Source: Alitibacter langaaensis DSM 22999 | GTDB taxonomy: Bacteria; Pseudomonadota; Gammaproteobacteria; Enterobacterales; Pasteurellaceae | DNA: 64,000 bases | NCBI RefSeq assembly: GCF_003096995.1 | Contig: NZ_QENU01000006.1 | Span: forward strand, 46,266-110,265 | Direction of reading: 5' to 3' | Shown: piece after piece, positions 59,636 through 64,000 of the stretch | Numbering within the stretch: the first letter of the stretch is position 1 | Layout of the letters: every line of letters begins with the position of its first letter | Made by a program: the position numbers and the translations under genes | The notes under the pieces: model-generated | What the model was told of the DNA's origin: nothing | The model's database searches: none | The model's input: only the letters and a program-made list of their open reading frames with translations

Positions 59636-60433
59636 ATGACTACATTAGAAATTCTCTTAGTAACCTTAGTTGCCGCAATTTGCGGTATGGGTTCTGTGCT
59701 TGATGAACGTCAAACACACCGTCCATTAGTGGCTTGTACCTTAATTGGTTTGGTTTTGGGCGACTTACAATCAGGTATCATCGTGGGTGGTATGCTTGAA
59801 ATGTTGGCGTTAGGCTGGATGAACGTTGGTGCGGCGATGGCGCCAGATGCAGCGTTAGCGTCTGTAATTGCTGCAATTCTTGTGATTAAAGGTGGTCAAG
59901 ACAAAGCAACCGCAATCGCAGTGGCCATTCCAGTGGCAGCGGCAGGTCAAGTATTAACCATTTTTGTGCGTACAGCGACCATTTTCTTACAACATAAAGC
60001 GGATGATTTTGCAGAAAAAGCCAATTTCCGCGGCATTGAGTTCTGTCACTTTGCAGGGCTTTCTTTGCAAGCGTTGCGCGTAGCTATTCCTACCTTCTTT
60101 GTGGCATTAGTGGCGGGCACAGATACAGTAACCGCAGCATTACATGCGATTCCTGAAGTGGTAACACGCGGGTTACAAATTGCTGGTGGCTTCATCGTGG
60201 TTGTGGGTTATGCAATGGTAATCAATATGATGCGTGCCGGCGCGTTAATGCCATTCTTCTTTATGGGCTTTGTGATTGCTTCATTCTCAAACTACAACTT
60301 AGTGGGTTTAGGCTTCTTAGGCGGATGTCTTGCGTTAATTTATATCCAATTAAATCCACAATTTAACCAAAATGCTCAAGGGGCAACGCAAGCTAAACGT
60401 GCGCTTGCAGATGATGAACTTGAAGGTCTATAA
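59636..60433 (+). CDS. manY: Mannose PTS enzyme IIC
   Basis: A 265-aa membrane component with about seven to nine hydrophobic segments that forms the sugar path with ManZ. Contains the family features LEMLALGWMNVGAAMAPDAA. It lies 14 bases after manX. Confidence 0.95.
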   Translation: MTTLEILLVTLVAAICGMGSVLDERQTHRPLVACTLIGLVLGDLQSGIIVGGMLEMLALGWMNVGAAMAPDAALASVIAAILVIKGGQDKATAIAVAIPVAAAGQVLTIFVRTATIFLQHKADDFAEKANFRGIEFCHFAGLSLQALRVAIPTFFVALVAGTDTVTAALHAIPEVVTRGLQIAGGFIVVVGYAMVINMMRAGALMPFFFMGFVIASFSNYNLVGLGFLGGCLALIYIQLNPQFNQNAQGATQAKRALADDELEGL

Positions 60434-60447
60434 GAAGGAATACGAAA

Positions 60448-61275
60448 ATGTCTGAGAAAAAACAATTAACAGCGGGCGATATTCGCTCAACTTACTGGCG
60501 TTCAACTTTCCTTTTGGGATCTTTCAACTTTGAACGTATGCAAGCAATTGGTTTCTGTGTTTCTATGATTCCAACCATTAAACGCTTATATTCAGCTAAA
60601 GAAGATCAAGCGGCGGCATTAAAACGCCACCTTGAGTTCTTCAACACTCAACCTTGGATTGGTTCTGCGATTATGGGCGTAACGGCTGCAATGGAACAAG
60701 AAAAAGCCAATGGCGCAGCGATTGATAATGCCGCAATCAGCGGGGTGAAAGTTGGTTTAATGGGGCCATTAGCGGGTGTGGGCGACCCAATTTTCTGGGG
60801 AACATTACGCCCAGTTTTAGCCGCACTTGGCGCAGGTTTGGCGTTAAGCGGTAGCATTCTTGGTCCATTATTATTCTTTATCGGTATCAATATCTTCCGT
60901 GCATTAACCCGTTGGTATGGCTTTAAATATGGTTACCAAAAAGGGACAGAAATCGTGTCAGATATGAGTGGCGGTCGTTTACAAAAAGTGACACAAGGCG
61001 CATCTATTCTCGGTCTATTTGTGATGGGGGCGTTGGTGTCCAAATGGACGAGCATCAACATTCCACTTGAACTTTCACGCTATACCAATGTGATGGGCGA
61101 AGAAGTGGTGACAACCGTACAAAGCGTATTAAACGACTTGCTTCCAGGTTTAGCCGCATTATTGCTAACATTCTTATGTATGTGGTTATTGCGTAAAAAA
61201 GTGAACGCAATGTACATCATCTTCGCCTTATTTGGTGTGGGGATTTTAGGTTACTGGCTAGGTATTTTAGCGTAG
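60448..61275 (+). CDS. manZ: Mannose PTS enzyme IID
   Basis: A 275-aa IID component. The N terminus is amphipathic and cytoplasmic (LTAGDIRSTYWRSTFLLGSF), with GLMGPLAGVGDPIFWGTLRP typical of IID. Last gene of manXYZ; followed by a strong terminator. Confidence 0.95.
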   Translation: MSEKKQLTAGDIRSTYWRSTFLLGSFNFERMQAIGFCVSMIPTIKRLYSAKEDQAAALKRHLEFFNTQPWIGSAIMGVTAAMEQEKANGAAIDNAAISGVKVGLMGPLAGVGDPIFWGTLRPVLAALGAGLALSGSILGPLLFFIGINIFRALTRWYGFKYGYQKGTEIVSDMSGGRLQKVTQGASILGLFVMGALVSKWTSINIPLELSRYTNVMGEEVVTTVQSVLNDLLPGLAALLLTFLCMWLLRKKVNAMYIIFALFGVGILGYWLGILA

Positions 61276-61299
61276 TCTTTCCTAAGCATGATATAATTC

Positions 61300-61329
61300 G
61301 GGGCAGTTTTAGACTGCCCTGTTTTGTTT
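61300..61329 (+). terminator. Terminator of manXYZ
   Basis: GGGCAGT / ACTGCCC form a 7-bp perfect stem with a TTTAG loop, then TGTTTTGTTT. Confidence 0.85.
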
Positions 61330-61388
61330 ATGGCTTATGCGCTATAAAGTGCGGTCAATTTTTTTATTATTTTTTTGAAAGGATAATT

Positions 61389-61814
61389 ATGAAGCTTAAA
61401 GATCTCATTCAAGCTCCGCCGAGCGAAAATTATGTTAAAAATTCTTCGCCATTAGTGACCGCACTTTTGCTGATTGCTGGATTATTATGGTATCTATCGC
61501 AATACGCTACGATTGTTGTGCTGCTGTTTGCCTTGTTTGTGCTAGTCGGACAAAAAATGTTACTTGCACAAGCGAATAAAGATTTTCGTGAAATGTACCT
61601 TTCTAAACAACAATTTATTCAAACGCAAAATCAAGATTATTTACGTTATATCCAAGCGCGCAGCGAGCAAATGCTGCGAGATAACAAAGTGTTGTCAGAT
61701 AAAGCAAAACGTGAAATTGCAGAACTGCAACAATTTGTAGCGGCACATTTAAAAAATGGTGAAGCCAAGGACGCTGAAGCGAATGATGATGAAGTAAAGG
61801 ATAATGAAGCATGA
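61389..61814 (+). CDS. Unrecognised two-helix membrane protein with charged coiled-coil tail
   Basis: A 141-aa protein I do not recognise. Two hydrophobic stretches are adjacent (about residues 21-38 and 40-57), followed by a Gln/Lys-rich predicted coiled coil (about residues 60-120) and an acidic low-complexity tail with repeated DAEAND/DEVKDNE text. AAGGATAATT precedes the ATG. It overlaps mobB by ATGA, so the two are co-translated. An uptake signal encodes TALLLIAG at the first helix. Confidence 0.7.
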   Translation: MKLKDLIQAPPSENYVKNSSPLVTALLLIAGLLWYLSQYATIVVLLFALFVLVGQKMLLAQANKDFREMYLSKQQFIQTQNQDYLRYIQARSEQMLRDNKVLSDKAKREIAELQQFVAAHLKNGEAKDAEANDDEVKDNEA

Positions 61815-62311
61815 TTCCATTATTGGGAATTACAGGGTATAGCGGCAGTGGCAAAACTACGTTGCTTGAAAAAATTGTGCCAAAATTGACCGCACTTGGG
61901 CTGCGTGTCGCGGTGATTAAGCACAGCCACCATAACGCAAGCGTGGATAAAGAAGGCAAAGACAGCTGGCGCATGAAAGAGGCGGGCGCAAGCCAAGTGA
62001 TTATGGCGTGTGATAATTGTTGGGCGTTAATGACTGAAACCCCGAAACAACCCGTAAGCTTGCCTTATTTAGCCGCCCAATTTGACCCTGCGTTGACGGA
62101 TTTGATTTTAGTGGAAGGGTTCAAGCAAGAGCCGATTCCTAAAATTTTGCTACACCGCCAAGAGATGACCAAACCTTTTCCTGAATTAGATGAAAATGTG
62201 TTAGCCGTAGCTACTGATTATCCCGTGCAGACAGGCAAAGTGCGGTTAAATATTAATGAAATTTCAGAAATTGTCGCGTTTATTCACCGTTATTATCGTC
62301 AACAGCAGTAG
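61811..62311 (+). CDS. mobB: Molybdopterin-guanine dinucleotide adapter MobB
   Basis: A 166-aa GTP-binding protein that assists MobA in MGD synthesis. The P-loop is GYSGSGKTTLLEKI, with VIKHSHH and DLILVEGFKQEPIPKI as further family motifs. Its start overlaps the preceding unknown gene. mobA lies 15 kb away. Confidence 0.95.
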   Translation: MIPLLGITGYSGSGKTTLLEKIVPKLTALGLRVAVIKHSHHNASVDKEGKDSWRMKEAGASQVIMACDNCWALMTETPKQPVSLPYLAAQFDPALTDLILVEGFKQEPIPKILLHRQEMTKPFPELDENVLAVATDYPVQTGKVRLNINEISEIVAFIHRYYRQQQ

Positions 62312-62319
62312 GAACAGGG

Positions 62320-63720
62320 ATGACAACGATCAAGAGTAATTCGCTAGATTATCGCCCATTAGCTTGGATCGCAGCAATAGCGCTATTTATGCAATCGCTG
62401 GATGCGACAATTCTTAATACCGCGTTGCCCGCTATCGCCGTGGATATGCATGAATCCGCCTTAGAAATGCAAATGGCAGTGATTAGCTATGCATTAACCG
62501 TTGCGGCATTGATCCCATTAAGTGGCTGGGTGGCAGATCGTTTTGGTACATTGCATAGTTTTCGGGTGTCCGTGTTTGTTTTTGTGCTAGGCTCTGTCGC
62601 CTGTGCGATGTCCACAACATTAAACCAATTGATTGCCGCGCGGGTGTTGCAAGGCATTGGCGGCGCATTAATGATGCCCGTAGCGCGCCTTGCGATTATT
62701 CGTTATGTGCCCAAAAATAAAATTATCGCCGCATGGAATTTAATGGCGATGGCAGGATTAATCGGGCCTGTGGTGGGGCCAATTCTGGGCGGCTGGTTTG
62801 TTACTCATATGACTTGGCACTGGATTTTCTTGATGAATTTGCCGATTGGGTTAATGGGGATTTGGATCGCGGGTAAATATATGCCGAATAATTATGGCAA
62901 TGCGGGGCGGTTAGATTGGTTCGGCTTTCTATTATTTGCTTTTGGATTAATGGGCATTACCTTTGGGCTTGATGTGATTGCGGACGACTTAAATCAAAAA
63001 GTGAAAGCATTGGCGCTTATTGGCGGCGGCATCGGGTTGCTCATTCTTTATGTGTATCACGCTAAGCGAGCCAGCAACCCGCTCATTCCATTATCACTGT
63101 GGAAAGTTCGCACCTTTACATTAGGTATGATTGGCAATTTGCTCGTGCGTATTTCAGGCTCAGGCGTGCCGTTCTTATTGCCCTTAATGCTGCAAATAGC
63201 CTTTCATTATGATGCACAAACGGCAGGGTTAATGATCGCCCCAATTGCGGTTAGCTCTATTTTAATTAAAACCTTCGCAACAAAATTGTTGTTCAAATAT
63301 GGTTATAAAACTTCGCTGATTTTGACCGCACTTGGCATGACCGTTTCGATTGCCGCCATGGCATTAATCACAAAAGACACACCATTATGGGTGTATGTGC
63401 CGCTTATTATGTTTTATGGTGCCTGTATGTCATTGATGTTCACCGCTGTCAACACGCTTACTATCGGCGATCTTAATGCTCAACAAGCAAGCGCAGGTTC
63501 TACGCTGTTAAGTATGATGCAACAAGTGGGCATTGGCTTTGGCATTGCGATTTCATCCGTCATTTTGGCTTTATGGCGTGGCGCGCTAGGCGAAAATGCG
63601 GAGGGATTAGAACAGGCGTTTAGTTATACATTCTTAGTTTCATCGAGTTTTGCAATACTTTTAGCCTTACTAATGAGCTTATTACATAAAGATGATGGCG
63701 ATAATTTGCGCAAAAAATAA
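62320..63720 (+). CDS. mdtD: MFS drug:H+ antiporter-2 family exporter (MdtD-like)
   Basis: A 466-aa, 14-helix MFS exporter. Motif A is GWVADRFGT and the DHA2 opening is LFMQSLDATILNTALPAIA with the membrane Asp. It is close in length to E. coli MdtD (471 aa). It starts 8 bases after mobB and may be read from the same transcript. Substrates are not predictable. Confidence 0.88.
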   Translation: MTTIKSNSLDYRPLAWIAAIALFMQSLDATILNTALPAIAVDMHESALEMQMAVISYALTVAALIPLSGWVADRFGTLHSFRVSVFVFVLGSVACAMSTTLNQLIAARVLQGIGGALMMPVARLAIIRYVPKNKIIAAWNLMAMAGLIGPVVGPILGGWFVTHMTWHWIFLMNLPIGLMGIWIAGKYMPNNYGNAGRLDWFGFLLFAFGLMGITFGLDVIADDLNQKVKALALIGGGIGLLILYVYHAKRASNPLIPLSLWKVRTFTLGMIGNLLVRISGSGVPFLLPLMLQIAFHYDAQTAGLMIAPIAVSSILIKTFATKLLFKYGYKTSLILTALGMTVSIAAMALITKDTPLWVYVPLIMFYGACMSLMFTAVNTLTIGDLNAQQASAGSTLLSMMQQVGIGFGIAISSVILALWRGALGENAEGLEQAFSYTFLVSSSFAILLALLMSLLHKDDGDNLRKK

Positions 63721-63751
63721 AAAATAATGCCAATTTTGACCGCACTTTGAA

Positions 63752-63848
63752 TGCAAAATAATCACTCAAAAATAAAATTGAGAAATTTTCAAAAAATTTC
63801 AGCAAAAGGGGTTGCAAAGGATTTGAAAATGCCTATAATACGCCGCAC
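63752..63848 (+). promoter_or_regulatory. rRNA operon promoter with UP-like element
   Basis: TTGCAA (63812-63817) and a perfect TATAAT (63834-63839) are 16 bases apart, with a GC-rich discriminator CGCCGC after the -10. The 50 bases upstream are very rich in A and T, like an rrn UP element. Confidence 0.88.
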
Positions 63849-63850
63849 AC

Positions 63851-63940
63851 AACGACGCGCTGTTGTGAAATTGAAAAGATTATCCAGTGCGTCGTTCTTT
63901 TTTGCTCTTTAACAATTTATCAGACAATCTGTGTGGGCAC
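63851..63940 (+). promoter_or_regulatory. rrn antitermination leader (boxB-boxA-boxC)
   Basis: A boxB-type hairpin pairs AACGACGCGCT (63851-63861) with AGTGCGTCGTT (63886-63896). boxA is TGCTCTTTAACA (63903-63914), and boxC TGTGTGGGCAC ends at 63940. The same order precedes enteric 16S genes and loads Nus factors. The 16S gene itself begins beyond the window. Confidence 0.92.
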
Positions 63941-64000
63941 GAGTAAGATTCGTTTTGAAAAAAATTAAAACAGAAACTTAAAGTGCTGAACAAAGTTAAT

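Overview
The window is a 64 kb chromosomal segment from a Pasteurellaceae bacterium. The main evidence is roughly 75 copies (hand count) of the Haemophilus-type DNA uptake signal AAGTGCGGT, in both orientations. Gene content agrees: a protein D-type GlpQ, an oxaloacetate decarboxylase pump, DmsABC, and a gid-atp block beside the origin. Base composition looks richer in GC than H. influenzae, so Aggregatibacter, Rodentibacter or H. parainfluenzae relatives are the likely hosts; the genus is an inference.

Left part (1-13.8 kb): isoleucine-valine genes (ilvD partial, ilvM, ilvG) with ppa between ilvM and ilvD and a short Ile-rich leader ORF overlapping the ilvG start. Next come a plus-strand run (Cof phosphatase, crcB, rarD, a ClC transporter), a wrecked IS3-family copy, and minus-strand pldB, asd, ftsEX, a DUF533 gene, rsmE and a second Cof phosphatase. 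The ATP synthase operon atpIBEFHAGDC and the rsmG/mnmG pair follow (13.8-23.4 kb). The 458 bp upstream of mnmG look like the chromosomal origin oriC: eleven GATC sites in about 250 bp, AT-rich 13-mer-like repeats and DnaA boxes. Left of it most genes are on the minus strand; right of it most are on the plus strand, as expected for genes read away from the origin.

Right part: emrE/yheS, then a glycerophosphodiester salvage block (glpT, aphA, glpQ, glpABC), an SLC13 carboxylate transporter, a DUF5718 gene, the Na+ pump oadGAB, and a DMSO reductase cluster (dmsABC, a TorD-family chaperone, a NapF-like ferredoxin). These are followed by tag, mobA, yihD, dsbA, maoP, trmA, rsmJ, lptD, a three-domain rhodanese lipoprotein with a YeeE/YedE permease, mscS, the MetPS transporter, a small hydrolase, the mannose PTS (manXYZ), an unrecognised membrane protein, mobB and an MdtD-like exporter. 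The window ends inside an rRNA leader (strong promoter, boxB/boxA/boxC) just before a 16S gene.

The genes together describe a facultative anaerobe living on host-derived glycerophosphodiesters, mannose/hexosamines and C4-carboxylates. Candidate CRP sites precede glpT, glpA, oadG, dmsA and manX; three of them sit at exactly -41.5 from their candidate start sites, which suggests one catabolite-controlled regulon. I see no prophage, CRISPR array, defence island or secondary-metabolite cluster. The most interesting candidates are non-coding: oriC, the Ile-rich ilv leader, a possible attenuator in the manX leader, and uptake-signal pairs used as terminators.
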